Part shown: positions 1 through 8,904 of the stretch, in pieces
Layout: every line of letters begins with the position of its first letter
Position numbering within the stretch: position 1 is the first letter of the stretch
Assembly: GCF_025060755.1 (NCBI RefSeq)
Contig: NZ_JANYUY010000068.1
Coordinates: 1-37,583, forward strand
Direction: 5' to 3'
Length of the DNA stretch: 37,583 nucleotides
Origin: Paenibacillus doosanensis
Lineage (GTDB): Bacteria; Bacillota; Bacilli; Paenibacillales; NBRC-103111
Notes under the pieces: model-generated
What the model was told of the DNA's origin: nothing
Database searches by the model: none
Seen by the model: only the letters and a program-made list of their open reading frames with translations
Made by a program: the position numbers and the translations under genes

Positions 1-354
<354 letters not shown>

Positions 355-511
355 GTTTTCCCCAGAAAGTGAAGATGAACCTGCCGAAGCATATTCCCAT
401 TACTTCCCGTGGACCCCATGAACCAAATCACGAGGCATTATCAGAGCTTGTCTTAAGCTCAAAATTCAATGCTAGCGAGAATTTGCATTCTCTATTTAAC
501 ACTCACTCGTT

Positions 512-531
512 GTTCAGTTTTCAAAGGACAA
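512..531 (-). promoter_or_regulatory. boxA-like rrn leader element
   Basis: On the minus strand the sequence reads TGTCCTTTGAAAACTGAAC, resembling the CTTTGAAAACT block common in rrn leaders and spacers of Bacillales and the boxA site used by Nus-factor antitermination. A related CCTTGAAAACTAG occurs in the 23S-5S spacer at the right end of the window. Confidence 0.55.
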
Positions 532-574
532 TCTTCGTTCTTATCCGACACGTTTCAGCAGCGGACAAGTAAGA

Positions 575-603
575 AATATATCATATTTTTTCGAGCGATG
601 CAA
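575..603 (-). promoter_or_regulatory. rrn promoter, proximal (P2-like)
   Basis: Minus-strand -35 TTGCAT (598-603) and -10 TATATT (575-580) are separated by exactly 17 nt, with an A-rich spacer. This is the best-spaced promoter in the leader and lies about 215 nt upstream of the mature 16S end, a normal rrn distance. Confidence 0.7.
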
Positions 604-682
604 GCTTTTTTTCATTCCTTATTGTCATCGAAACAACCGGGATTTTATTTCACTTGCTTGTCTGCTCAACAACAGCTCGATT

Positions 683-712
683 AATATAGCATAAGTTAAT
701 TACATATTGCAA
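683..712 (-). promoter_or_regulatory. rrn promoter, upstream (P1-like)
   Basis: Minus-strand -35 TTGCAA (707-712) and -10 TATATT (683-688) with an 18-nt spacer, preceded by an A/T-rich tract that could act as an UP element. Tandem promoters are usual for Bacillales rrn operons. Confidence 0.6.
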
Positions 713-771
713 GTACATTTCAAAAATATATTTACTTCTCTAAAATGTTTACCTGCACGAGCAAGAATCTT

Positions 772-800
772 AATTTATCACGATACGATTACAATTGCAA
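772..800 (-). promoter_or_regulatory. possible third rrn promoter
   Basis: Minus-strand TTGCAA (795-800), 17-nt spacer, TAAATT (772-777). It is weaker than the two downstream candidates, and in an AT-rich leader it may be fortuitous. Confidence 0.35.
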
Positions 801-930
801 CCTCTTCTTTCAAACTTCCTTTTTCTATTATAATAAATCGAATGTAAACGGAGCCCATAAGGAAACATTACCATTTCACTAAAGCCGTTTCAGCAATCGG
901 ATATATGCGATCTCATTTATCCTATCCGGG

Positions 931-1899
931 TTAAGGGATCAACAATATTTTCCCGGTGTTTCCCCTCCCCTCAAGCAACCGGTGCGCCGCCTCTCCGTCT
1001 TCGAGAGCGAATCGTTTCGGCTCTTCCAGCTCCAGCCTGCCCACCCGTAAGTCTGCAAAAAGCGTCTCCGCACGTTCAAGCCGTTGGTTACGCGTCGTCA
1101 AATGATTCCATAAGTCGCCCCCAACCAACGATTTGGAACTGTCCATCAGCATGCGGGGATCGATATTCGGCGGATCTCCTCCGGCCATTCCGAAGAACAC
1201 GACCGTCCCTTTCGTTTGAACGGCTGCGAAGCTGTTCATCAATGTCGATCCGATCGAATCGTAAACGACATTGGCGCCGCAGCCGCTTTGAGACCAGCCG
1301 ATAACGTCATGAACCCAATCGTCGTCATAGAATAACACTTCATCCGCTCCGGCTTTTAACGCCGCTTCCCGCTTGGCATTGGAGGAGGTGATTCCCGCCA
1401 CTCGGGCCCCTTGATTTTTGCTCATTTGAATAAGCAATTGCCCCACGCCTCCCGCCGCAGCATGAATGACTACATCGTCGCCGGGGCGAACGTGATAGCT
1501 GTCATGGACCAAATAGTGCGCAGTCAGCCCTTGAAGCAAAATGGCCGCCGCCTGTTCGAAGGAAATATCATAAGGCAGCGGAATCAGGCGATCGGCGGGC
1601 GCGGACACAAGCTCGGCATTGGCGAACGGAACATCGGCAAATGCAACCCGATCTCCGGCTCGTATCCCATCCATATCGGAAGAGACTTGCTCGACAATGC
1701 CTGCGCCTTCATAGCCCAATATGTAAGGCGGGTCGCCGGCCAAATAGTAGCCGCCTCGCCTTCTGTAAATATCCGCAAAATTGAGCCCGGCGGCTTTCAT
1801 TCTTACCAATGCCGTTCCCGGCTTCATTGGCGGATCAGGCGCCTCTGCGTAATAAAGCACCTCGGGCCCGCCGAATCGTTCGAACATCAACGCTTTCAT
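931..1899 (-). CDS. quinone oxidoreductase-like medium-chain reductase (zinc-independent)
   Basis: A 322-residue NAD(P)H-dependent reductase of the MDR superfamily, quinone oxidoreductase (Qor) branch, acting on quinones or other enone-type acceptors in the cytoplasm. The N-terminus MKALMFERFGGPEVL is typical of the family. The GroES-like half holds the GYEGAGIVE block, and the Rossmann fold shows the AAAGGVGQLLIQ nucleotide-binding turn. The structural and catalytic zinc ligands of alcohol dehydrogenases are absent. I chose the start at 1899 because GGAGG lies 8 nt upstream; an in-frame ATG at 1971 adds 24 residues with no family similarity. It stands alone and is divergent from the next gene. 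The precise substrate cannot be told from sequence. Confidence 0.88.
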   Translation of the reverse strand: MKALMFERFGGPEVLYYAEAPDPPMKPGTALVRMKAAGLNFADIYRRRGGYYLAGDPPYILGYEGAGIVEQVSSDMDGIRAGDRVAFADVPFANAELVSAPADRLIPLPYDISFEQAAAILLQGLTAHYLVHDSYHVRPGDDVVIHAAAGGVGQLLIQMSKNQGARVAGITSSNAKREAALKAGADEVLFYDDDWVHDVIGWSQSGCGANVVYDSIGSTLMNSFAAVQTKGTVVFFGMAGGDPPNIDPRMLMDSSKSLVGGDLWNHLTTRNQRLERAETLFADLRVGRLELEEPKRFALEDGEAAHRLLEGRGNTGKILLIP

Positions 1900-2215
1900 T
1901 ATATATACCTCCGGTATGTCGGACATTGGTCCTCTGATTTTCTCCACGTAACATTCTGCCCTCCGGGCCATAGTTTAACTCCCGCTTTTTAAAAGCTTGG
2001 TGATTTATGCGCGGCCTGCGGTCGATAAAGGTTTCCACTCGCAGGAAATCCGTCTACAAAGGCGAACCTAACGCTTTTTTGGATTAAGATGACCCGCCCC
2101 GCGCATTTACAGTATCTTAACTTGCCCTTTCATCAGGGCCGACCTATATTTATAACAAATGTATGCATCATGAACAAATGATACAAGGCGGTTTATATCA
2201 ACTGAGGTGAAGAAC
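1900..2215. other. divergent intergenic region
   Basis: This 316-nt stretch separates two divergent genes. It holds the plus-strand promoter at 2122-2150 and the ribosome binding sites of both genes. I could not find a convincing promoter for the minus-strand oxidoreductase, nor any RNA gene or repeat. Confidence 0.6.
2122..2150 (+). promoter_or_regulatory. sigma-A-type promoter for the MBL hydrolase gene
   Basis: TTGCCC (2122-2127), 17-nt spacer, TATATT (2145-2150), about 65 nt ahead of the chosen start codon. Confidence 0.6.
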
Positions 2216-2950
2216 ATGCATGTACAAATCTTAGGTTATTGGGGAGGATACCCGTCCGCAGGCGGCGCTACTGCAGGCTATTTGGTCACAACGGAGGAAG
2301 GGCAAATTTTGCTCGACTGCGGCAGCGGCATCATGAGCCGGCTTAATTGCCACACAAGCGTCGAGCGTCTGTCGGGCGTCATCGTATCGCACCTGCATCA
2401 CGATCACATGGCGGACATCGGAATTTTGCAGTATGCCGCCGTCGGGGCCATCCGAAATCAAAGAATGAAGCACAAGCTTCGTCTATTCGTGCCCGAAGAA
2501 CCGTCCGACATCCTTGAGAGGCTGTATGGCCCGCATTCGGAGATTACGCTGATCGACAAAACACTTCGGGTTCGATTGGCCGGCGCCGATATCGAGTTCG
2601 TTCCCGTTCAGCACACAATATCCTGTTACGCCGTTAAAATCACCTATCAGGGCAAAACGCTGGTCTATTCCGGGGATACCTCCTATTGCGAATCGCTGGT
2701 CGAGCTTGCGCACAACGCAGACATTTTATTGTGCGAGGCGACGATTTGCGAAGGCAGCTGCCATACGACCGGGCTCGGGCATATGAATGCAAGCCAAGCG
2801 GCCATGGTGGCGGAGAAAGCCAAGGTAAAAAAATTGGTTCTAGTGCATCTGCCGGGCGACGGTGACTTTGAGCTGATGAAGCAATCGGCAAGCGCCGTAT
2901 TCGGCGGCCCGGTCTATCTTCCCGATACGTCCGGCGTCTATACCGTGTAA
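2216..2950 (+). CDS. MBL-fold metal-dependent hydrolase (YhfI/RNase Z-like)
   Basis: A 244-residue metallo-beta-lactamase-fold hydrolase, probably a dinuclear zinc enzyme of the cytoplasm. The metal motif H-x-H-x-D-H is complete (H59, H61, D63, H64). Further ligands are suggested by the SGDTSYC segment (Asp) and a late VHLPG histidine. Length and layout resemble Bacillus YhfI, whose substrate I do not know; the fold also covers tRNase Z and phosphodiesterases. The ATG at 2216 is preferred because GAGGTG sits about 7 nt upstream; a GTG at 2207 overlaps that Shine-Dalgarno sequence. It precedes the HAD phosphatase by 101 nt in the same direction, so the two may be cotranscribed. Confidence 0.85.
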   Translation: MHVQILGYWGGYPSAGGATAGYLVTTEEGQILLDCGSGIMSRLNCHTSVERLSGVIVSHLHHDHMADIGILQYAAVGAIRNQRMKHKLRLFVPEEPSDILERLYGPHSEITLIDKTLRVRLAGADIEFVPVQHTISCYAVKITYQGKTLVYSGDTSYCESLVELAHNADILLCEATICEGSCHTTGLGHMNASQAAMVAEKAKVKKLVLVHLPGDGDFELMKQSASAVFGGPVYLPDTSGVYTV

Positions 2951-3051
2951 CGTTAGCATTAGAAGCCGAATCCTAATAGACTCGAACGGGAATCGCGCTC
3001 CCGGCAGCAACCTATTTTTCCACAAAAAATCACATGAAACGGAGATCCGCC

Positions 3052-3909
3052 ATGTATCGTTTGCTGATCCTGGATATGGATGGAACGCTGCTGAACCGCA
3101 GCAAAATCGTAACTCCGGCAGTACGCCTTTCGCTTGAAACGCTTATTGGAAAGGGGGTGAAAGTAACCATCGCCTCGGGACGTTTTCCCGCTTCGGTCTG
3201 GCTGCACGGACAGCACATCGGCATGAATTGCCCTCTCATTGCGTTGAATGGGGCCGTCATCCTTGATACGGCAACGGGCCGTTGTCTTCACGGCTATCCG
3301 CTTCGGCCGGATGCGGCGCTTCATGCGGCCAAGCTGGCTGCCGAGGCCGGGGTGTACATTCATTTTTACGGTTATAACCGGCTCTATGTGGAAGCCTTGA
3401 ATGCAATGAACGCGGTTTGGCCGCTTGCCAACGTCGTGAGGCGCGAAGACGCTGCGCTCACCTGGGACAACTACCGCAGCCAAGCGGAGCTAATCGAAGT
3501 GAAGCCGGTCGGCAGTCTGGCGAAATTCGCCGAAACGGCCGAAGCGCCGCTCTATAAGGCTACCGTCATCAGCGACCGCGCCGATGCGCTGAATTCGCTG
3601 TACGACGAATTACGGTCATGCGGCGAATTCGTCTTGACGAGAACGGGAACAAGGCGCTTCGACATCAACGCCTCCGGTGTCAGCAAACGGTCGGCGGCGG
3701 AGCTTGTATGCCGGATGCAGGGAATAATCGCTGAAGAAACCGCAGCGATCGGCGATTACGATAACGATGTAGAGATGCTCAGCTGGGCAGGTCTCGGCAT
3801 CGCCATGGCGAACGGAAGCGAAGCCGCCAAGCAAGCCGCCGCCGCGCTGACGGCCAGCAATGAAGAGGACGGCGTCGCGCTGGCGGTCGAGAAGTATTTT
3901 ACAATATGA
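3052..3909 (+). CDS. Cof-type HAD-superfamily phosphatase
   Basis: A 285-residue cytoplasmic HAD hydrolase of the Cof/type IIB group, enzymes that usually dephosphorylate sugar phosphates, nucleotides or similar small molecules. Motif I is DMDGTLL (nucleophile D8, general acid D10), motif II is in TIASGR, and motif IV is GDYDNDVEM near residue 233. The long insertion between them is the C2 cap that selects substrate. ATG 3052 is preferred over ATG 3034 because GGAG lies 8 nt before it and the family starts within a few residues of motif I. It lies directly upstream of an ABC importer operon that ends with a second HAD phosphatase, suggesting a shared phosphorylated substrate (inference). Confidence 0.88.
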   Translation: MYRLLILDMDGTLLNRSKIVTPAVRLSLETLIGKGVKVTIASGRFPASVWLHGQHIGMNCPLIALNGAVILDTATGRCLHGYPLRPDAALHAAKLAAEAGVYIHFYGYNRLYVEALNAMNAVWPLANVVRREDAALTWDNYRSQAELIEVKPVGSLAKFAETAEAPLYKATVISDRADALNSLYDELRSCGEFVLTRTGTRRFDINASGVSKRSAAELVCRMQGIIAEETAAIGDYDNDVEMLSWAGLGIAMANGSEAAKQAAAALTASNEEDGVALAVEKYFTI

Positions 3910-4021
3910 AGACCTTCAGTTTACCGTCTTATAACATTCGTTTCCTATAATGAAATGGAACCAACCGCTCTCCATTCGTTCGGCACGCGAATGAACCGGG
4001 CGGAACGGCTATACGCATAAT

Positions 4022-4036
4022 TAATTATAATTATTC
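4022..4036 (+). promoter_or_regulatory. AT-rich overlapping palindromes, Fur-box-like
   Basis: TAATTATAATTATTC matches 10 of the 14 defined positions of the 7-1-7 Fur consensus TGATAATnATTATCA. It overlaps the perfect palindrome ATAATTAATTAT just upstream and sits about 30 nt before the start codon of the binding-protein gene. The sequence is so AT-rich that chance is a real possibility. Confidence 0.3.
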
Positions 4037-4066
4037 CCATAGGGAAAGACAGGTAGGGAGAGAATA

Positions 4067-5122
4067 ATGTTGCTGAAAAAAGGATCTATGTTGATGAGCG
4101 TGGCGGCGCTGCTGCTGTTTAGCGGGTGCGGAACAAGCCCGCAGCCTTCGGGAGCGCAAACCGCCCAATCGGCGGGAAGCAAGCAGGAAGCGACAGGAAG
4201 CGGCGTATCGGGTAAGCTGGCCTTTTACACGTCCCAACCCGAAGAAGACGTCACCAAGCTGGTAGCCGCATTTAATAAGAAATATCCCGATGTGAAGGTC
4301 GACAGCTTCCGTTCCGGCACCGAGGAAGTCACCGCCAAAATTCAAGCGGAAAATCAGGCGGGCAAAGTTCAAGCCGACGTGCTGCTGCTGGCCGACGCGG
4401 TTACCTTCGAAGGGCTGAAGAAGCAAAATTTATTAGCTGCTTACAAATCGCCGGAATTATCCAAAATTCCTAAAGAGCTCGTCGATCCGGACGGCATGTA
4501 CTCGGGCACGAAGGTCATGGCGACAGTGCTGGCCATCAATACGCAAAAAGTAAAAACCCCGCCGACCTCTTGGAAAGCGCTGGTCTCCGCCGAGAGCAAG
4601 GATGCGGGCATTATGCCGAGTCCGCTGTATTCCGGCGCCGCAGCCTACAACGTAGGCGTGCTGACGAGAACCGACGGCTTCGGATGGGATTACTTCAAAG
4701 GTCTGAAGGCGAATAACACCTCGGTCGTCAAAGGCAACGGCGCTGTCCTTAACGCCGTAGCCGGCGGAGAGAAATCGTACAGCATGGTCGTCGACTATTT
4801 GGTAGCCCGCGAGAAAGCGAAAGGCTCCCCCGTCGATCTGATCTATCCGTCCGAAGGGGTGCCTGTCATTACGGAGCCGATCGGAATTATGAAAAATTCG
4901 GCCAATGAAACGGCCGCCAAAGCTTTCGTCGATTTCGTCCTGTCCGAGGACGGACAGAAGGTCGCCTCCGATATCGGCTATACGCCGATTCGCGAAGGGG
5001 TACCGGCGCCTAAAGGATTAAAGAGCATCTCCGAATTTAAAGTGATTTCCTCCGACATCGCCAAGCTGACGGAGGCGCGCGACGAAGATAAGAAGCAATT
5101 CACCCAGCTGTTCGGACAATAA
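4067..5122 (+). CDS. ABC transporter substrate-binding lipoprotein (FbpA/AfuA/phosphonate type)
   Basis: A 351-residue extracellular binding protein anchored as a lipoprotein: a basic hydrophobic N-terminus ends in the lipobox LFSGC (Cys about 21), followed by a Ser/Gln/Gly-rich linker. The mature part has the class II periplasmic fold of the ferric-iron, hexose-phosphate (AfuA) and 2-aminoethylphosphonate binding proteins. At the place where ferric-binding proteins carry a Tyr-Tyr iron dyad this one reads MVVDYLV, so only one Tyr, preceded by Asp. That argues against iron and for a sugar-phosphate or phosphonate ligand (inference). It opens an operon with permease, ATPase and HAD phosphatase. 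The start ATG follows a GGGAGAG Shine-Dalgarno sequence. Confidence 0.88.
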   Translation: MLLKKGSMLMSVAALLLFSGCGTSPQPSGAQTAQSAGSKQEATGSGVSGKLAFYTSQPEEDVTKLVAAFNKKYPDVKVDSFRSGTEEVTAKIQAENQAGKVQADVLLLADAVTFEGLKKQNLLAAYKSPELSKIPKELVDPDGMYSGTKVMATVLAINTQKVKTPPTSWKALVSAESKDAGIMPSPLYSGAAAYNVGVLTRTDGFGWDYFKGLKANNTSVVKGNGAVLNAVAGGEKSYSMVVDYLVAREKAKGSPVDLIYPSEGVPVITEPIGIMKNSANETAAKAFVDFVLSEDGQKVASDIGYTPIREGVPAPKGLKSISEFKVISSDIAKLTEARDEDKKQFTQLFGQ

Positions 5123-5141
5123 GAAGCGGAGTGCGTAAACC

Positions 5142-6893
5142 ATGATAGAATCTAAACCAATTCGGCTTGCGAGGGAGAACGGCGAGATCGGGTCCGCTCT
5201 CCCTCCCTTTCCTTCCCGGACCGTGAAATCGACTGCCGCCGGTTTCTTCGCGCTCGTTCTGGCCCTCGTCTTCGTGCTTCCGGTCGTCAAGCTTATATAT
5301 TTGAGCGTGCACGGGGACATGGGGCTTACGCTGGAGCATTATACCGAAATGCTGCGCCAAGACCGTCTATGGAAAACGCTGAAAGATACGTTCATCGTCG
5401 TCGCCGGCTCCTCGCTCGTATCCGTCATTCTCGGGACGGCGGCCGCCTGGCTGATTGCGTATACGGACATCAAGCATAAAAATACGCTGCATTTGGCGCT
5501 GTTGCTGCCGTTTATTTTACCGTCCTACGTTCTGACGCTATCCTGGTCTTCGTTTATGAGCGCTCAAGGCTTCGTCGCCCAGGCGCTTCATTGGTTCCAG
5601 CCCGACGCCAAGCCTTGGAGCATGTACAGCTATGGCGGCATTATTTTTGTTATGGGCATCCATCACTTCCCGCTCGTCTATCTTCTCACGGTAGAGGTGC
5701 TGAAAAAAATACCTCGCGATTTGGAATGGGCGACGCGGGCGAGCGGAGCAGGGCGCTGGACGACGTTCCGTCTGGTCACGCTGCCGCTTTCTCTGCCCGG
5801 ACTGACGGCAGGCGCTCTGCTTGTCTTTCTGGCTTCCTTGGACAATTTCGGGATTCCCGCTTTTCTCGGCATTCCGAGCCATATTTCCGTTTTAAGCACG
5901 CTGATTTACGAAGAAATTATCGGTTTCGGTCCGTCGGCTTTCGCCAGAGGGGCGGCGCTATCCGTCATGCTCGGCGTCATTGCCGTCATCGGTACGATTC
6001 TGCAGTGGCTGTCGGTGCGTAAAATTAAAGCGGCGGACACGGTCGTCTCCGACAACAGTCCCCGTTATACATTGGGAATGCACCGCGGGTGGATGACGTC
6101 GGCCGTTTGGGCGGGCATCGCTTTCATCACTTTGATCCCCCTCATATCGATGGTCGCCATTTCGCTCAAAAAAGCCTACGGCCTTCCGTTCCAATGGAAA
6201 AATCTCACTTGGGATAACTATCGGTATATCTTGCTCGATAATCCCAAAGTATGGCAGTCGATCCAAACGAGCCTGCTGCTGTCCGTGACGACCTTCGTCA
6301 TTTGCCTCGTGCTCGGCTCCCTGCTCGCCTATGCCCGCCTGCGCAAGCCGTCCTGGCTAACCAAGGCGGCGGAGCTTGCGGTCGCTTTGCCATACACATT
6401 GCCCGGAATCGTCTTCGGGCTCTGCATGATCTTCGCCTGGATGGAGCCGATCCCCGGCTGGAATCCCGGTATATACGGTTCGATAAGCATTTTGTTTATT
6501 GCCTATACATGCCGTTTTCTTATTCTGCAGGTGAGGGCGGGCATTACGGCGTTCACTCAAATCGACGTTTCGCTGGAGGAGGCCGCCCATAGCTCCGGCG
6601 CCGGTTTTTGGCGCAAGTGGGTTTCGGTGCTGATCCCGCTTCTGCTGCCGGGGCTATTAAGCGGAGCATTCCTCGTCTTTCTGACCGCCTTCACGGAGCT
6701 TACCGTCTCCGCCTTGCTGTGGTCGACGGGATCGCAGACGATCGGCGTTACAATCTTCAGCTTCGAGCAGGCCGGCAGCACCTTGTACTCGACCGCTCTG
6801 TCGAGCTTGATCGTCGTTCTGATTTTGGGCGGCATGGCCGCACTGCAATTGCTGCAAAAGCTGCAGTCCAGCAAAGGAGTTCAACAGCCATGA
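5142..6893 (+). CDS. ABC transporter permease, two fused membrane domains (FbpB type)
   Basis: A 583-residue integral membrane protein made of two tandem BPD-type permease domains, the layout of FbpB/SfuB/AfuB, so one polypeptide forms the whole channel. Each half ends with its own EAA coupling loop that docks the ATPase: EWATRASGAG near residue 194 and EEAAHSSGAG near residue 478, both followed by a conserved LPLSLPGL or IPLLLPGL segment. About twelve hydrophobic segments are visible, with the domain junction near residues 300-320. It starts 20 nt after the binding-protein stop with GGAG upstream, and its TGA overlaps the ATG of the ATPase gene, which implies translational coupling. Confidence 0.9.
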   Translation: MIESKPIRLARENGEIGSALPPFPSRTVKSTAAGFFALVLALVFVLPVVKLIYLSVHGDMGLTLEHYTEMLRQDRLWKTLKDTFIVVAGSSLVSVILGTAAAWLIAYTDIKHKNTLHLALLLPFILPSYVLTLSWSSFMSAQGFVAQALHWFQPDAKPWSMYSYGGIIFVMGIHHFPLVYLLTVEVLKKIPRDLEWATRASGAGRWTTFRLVTLPLSLPGLTAGALLVFLASLDNFGIPAFLGIPSHISVLSTLIYEEIIGFGPSAFARGAALSVMLGVIAVIGTILQWLSVRKIKAADTVVSDNSPRYTLGMHRGWMTSAVWAGIAFITLIPLISMVAISLKKAYGLPFQWKNLTWDNYRYILLDNPKVWQSIQTSLLLSVTTFVICLVLGSLLAYARLRKPSWLTKAAELAVALPYTLPGIVFGLCMIFAWMEPIPGWNPGIYGSISILFIAYTCRFLILQVRAGITAFTQIDVSLEEAAHSSGAGFWRKWVSVLIPLLLPGLLSGAFLVFLTAFTELTVSALLWSTGSQTIGVTIFSFEQAGSTLYSTALSSLIVVLILGGMAALQLLQKLQSSKGVQQP

Positions 6894-7957
6894 GCATTCA
6901 ATTACGGGAAGTCAGCAAATCGTTCGGAAGCTTTCAGGCGCTCAAATCTTTAAATTTGACTATCGCCCAAGGAGAGTTCGTCGCCATATTGGGACCGTCC
7001 GGCTGCGGCAAGACGACGCTATTGCGGCTGCTCGCCGGATTCGAGCAGCCCACCACGGGCGAAATCTGCATGAATGAGACGCAGGTGGCGAAGCCCGGCT
7101 TCAGCCTGCCCCCGGAAAAGCGCAGAATCGGCATGGTATTTCAGGCATTTGCCTTATGGCCGCACATGAACGTTACGGAGCATGTGCGCTTCCCGATTCG
7201 CCATCATCAAGAGACTCCGCCGTCCATTCGCGACAGGGAGCAGGATCGCATCGCCGACGTGCTGCAGATGGTCGGCTTATCCGAGCATGGCGGCCGGATG
7301 CCCCACGAGCTGTCGGGCGGGCAAAAGCAGCGGGTGGCGATCGCCAGAGCGATTGCGGCCGAACCTTCTCTGCTGCTCATGGATGAGCCCCTCAGCAGCC
7401 TCGATGCGATGCTGAGAATGGATATGCGCAGAGAAATCCAATCCGTGCACAGACAGACCGGCACCGCGATCGTGTATGTTACGCATGATCAGGGGGAAGC
7501 GCTGGCGATGGCCGACCGGATCGTCGTCATGAAGGACGGGCGCATTGAACAGGCGGGAACGCCGCAGGACATTTATTTGCGTCCGCAAACCGAATTTGTC
7601 GCCAAATTCGTCGCCAAGGCCAACCTTGTGCGCGGACGCTGGAACAACGGCATCTTCGTGCCGATGAGCTCGGACGGCACCGTGCAATGGGCCGGCCCCG
7701 AAGTGGCGCCCTACTTTCAAGCTTGCGGCATGTACCCGGTGAGACCGGATCAGTTCGAGCTGTGCCCTTCCGGCACGGCGGGGATTCGCGGCGAGGTGAC
7801 GAACGTGCAGTTTCAAGGCAGAGAATATCATTATCATATTCAATCCGAAGACGGAACATGGGAAATTTGTTCTCCCCTGTCATTCCGGCGCGGCGACAAC
7901 GTGTCTCTCCGGTTGCTGCAAACAAGCGGCAGCCGGCAGGAAGCGCTCACCCGGTAA
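6890..7957 (+). CDS. ABC transporter ATP-binding protein
   Basis: A 355-residue ATPase energising the preceding importer. Walker A is GPSGCGKTT (near residues 36-44), the signature is LSGGQKQRVAIARA (near 142), Walker B is LLLMDEP and the H-loop is YVTHDQGEA. The C-terminal 110 residues form a TOBE-like regulatory region, as in the FbpC/PotA group. The start is the ATG overlapping the permease stop (ATGA), with AGGAG 10 nt upstream; the open frame extends 94 codons further upstream, but that part is only the shadow of the permease gene. Substrate specificity follows the binding protein and cannot be read from the ATPase. Confidence 0.92.
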   Translation: MSIQLREVSKSFGSFQALKSLNLTIAQGEFVAILGPSGCGKTTLLRLLAGFEQPTTGEICMNETQVAKPGFSLPPEKRRIGMVFQAFALWPHMNVTEHVRFPIRHHQETPPSIRDREQDRIADVLQMVGLSEHGGRMPHELSGGQKQRVAIARAIAAEPSLLLMDEPLSSLDAMLRMDMRREIQSVHRQTGTAIVYVTHDQGEALAMADRIVVMKDGRIEQAGTPQDIYLRPQTEFVAKFVAKANLVRGRWNNGIFVPMSSDGTVQWAGPEVAPYFQACGMYPVRPDQFELCPSGTAGIRGEVTNVQFQGREYHYHIQSEDGTWEICSPLSFRRGDNVSLRLLQTSGSRQEALTR

Positions 7958-8019
7958 CGGGAACGGGGCGAGGCATCGGCAACGCTCTTTTTTTCGCTAT
8001 GACTTCTGGAGGTGCTACT

Positions 8020-8799
8020 ATGACGCAGCGGCGAAGCATGATTTTCTTTGACATCGACGGCACCTTGCTTGACCGTCGCAAATGTTTGCCGCCTTCCGCC
8101 AAGGAAGCGGTTCTTGCATTAAAGCAGGCAGGACACGAAGTCGCCTTCGCGACAGGACGCTCTCCCTTTATGATGGAGGAGCTGCGAAAGGAGCTCGGCA
8201 TCGATTCCTTCGTCGGCTTCAACGGCCAATACGTAATGCTGAAAGACGCGGTCATATACCGAAATCCGATTCCTACCGAACGGCTCCGCGAGTTAACCGA
8301 ATGCGCCCGCAGCGCCGGCCATCCTCTCGTCTATCTCGATCACGAGGGTATGAAGAGCAGCGTGCCGCGCCATGCTTACATTGAAGCCGGGATCGGCTCC
8401 CTGCAGTATGAGCATCCGGAGCATGATCCCGATTACTATATCGGCCGCGATATTTACCAGACGATGCTTTTCTGCGCCGAGGAAGACGAAGCCGGGTACG
8501 TCGGCCGGCTATCCGGGCTCGATTTTATCCGCTGGCATCCCTTCTCCATGGATGTGCTTCCGTCAGGCGGCTCCAAGGCGCAAGGCATCGAACGGCTGAT
8601 CGGCCGGCTCGGCTTTGCCAGAGAAGATGTTTATGCCTTTGGCGATCATTTCAACGATGTAGAGATGCTGCGTTACGTCGGGCACGGCATAGCGATGGGC
8701 AATGCGCCCGCTTCCGTGAAGCAAGCGGCCCGCTACATAACCAGAGACGTCGGCCAGGACGGCATCGCCTACGGGCTGGAGCTTGTCGGGCTGCTGTAG
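8020..8799 (+). CDS. Cof-type HAD-superfamily phosphatase (second copy type)
   Basis: A 259-residue cytoplasmic HAD phosphatase. Motif I is FFDIDGTLLD (D11 nucleophile, D13), motif II is ATGRS, and motif IV is GDHFNDVEM near residue 208, with the C2B-type cap between. It is related in plan to, but clearly different from, the phosphatase at 3052-3909. It begins 62 nt after the ATPase gene behind a strong GGAGG and is followed by a terminator, so it is the last gene of the ABC operon. This suggests it acts on the imported compound or a derivative. The start is set by the Shine-Dalgarno sequence; the open frame upstream is not coding. Confidence 0.88.
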   Translation: MTQRRSMIFFDIDGTLLDRRKCLPPSAKEAVLALKQAGHEVAFATGRSPFMMEELRKELGIDSFVGFNGQYVMLKDAVIYRNPIPTERLRELTECARSAGHPLVYLDHEGMKSSVPRHAYIEAGIGSLQYEHPEHDPDYYIGRDIYQTMLFCAEEDEAGYVGRLSGLDFIRWHPFSMDVLPSGGSKAQGIERLIGRLGFAREDVYAFGDHFNDVEMLRYVGHGIAMGNAPASVKQAARYITRDVGQDGIAYGLELVGLL

Positions 8800-8825
8800 T
8801 TGTATAGGCCCGAAGCCAAAACGCT

Positions 8826-8885
8826 AAAAAGCCTTATGACCGATCCGGTACGCGTTTCACCAGATCGCCATAAGGCTTATGTTTT
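8826..8885. terminator. bidirectional rho-independent terminator
   Basis: The arms AAGCCTTATG and CATAAGGCTT enclose a further GATC-containing stem. The hairpin is flanked by A and T runs on both sides, so it can end both the plus-strand HAD gene and the minus-strand gene ending at 8905. Confidence 0.85.
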
Positions 8886-8904
8886 ACTAGCCTGAACCTG
8901 TCAT

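Larger units (their letters stand above)
355..930 (-). promoter_or_regulatory. rRNA operon leader and promoter region
   Basis: No protein gene is credible here. The stretch is AT-rich and, on the minus strand, holds several promoter-like pairs pointing at the 16S gene plus a conserved antitermination-type leader box. The candidates are listed separately. A bare TATAAT at 827-832 has no acceptable -35 partner. No clear terminator for the oxidoreductase gene that ends at 931 could be found. Confidence 0.75.

Noticed and set aside
369-684. Two overlapping small plus-strand ORFs in the rrn leader
   Set aside because: They overlap the promoter and leader of the opposite-strand rRNA operon, lack good ribosome binding sites and resemble no protein.
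789-801. TTACAATTGCAA in the rrn leader as a second SorC operator
   Set aside because: It is one mismatch from TTACAATTGTAA, but it is part of an AT-rich rrn promoter and control by a sugar regulator there is not plausible on present evidence.
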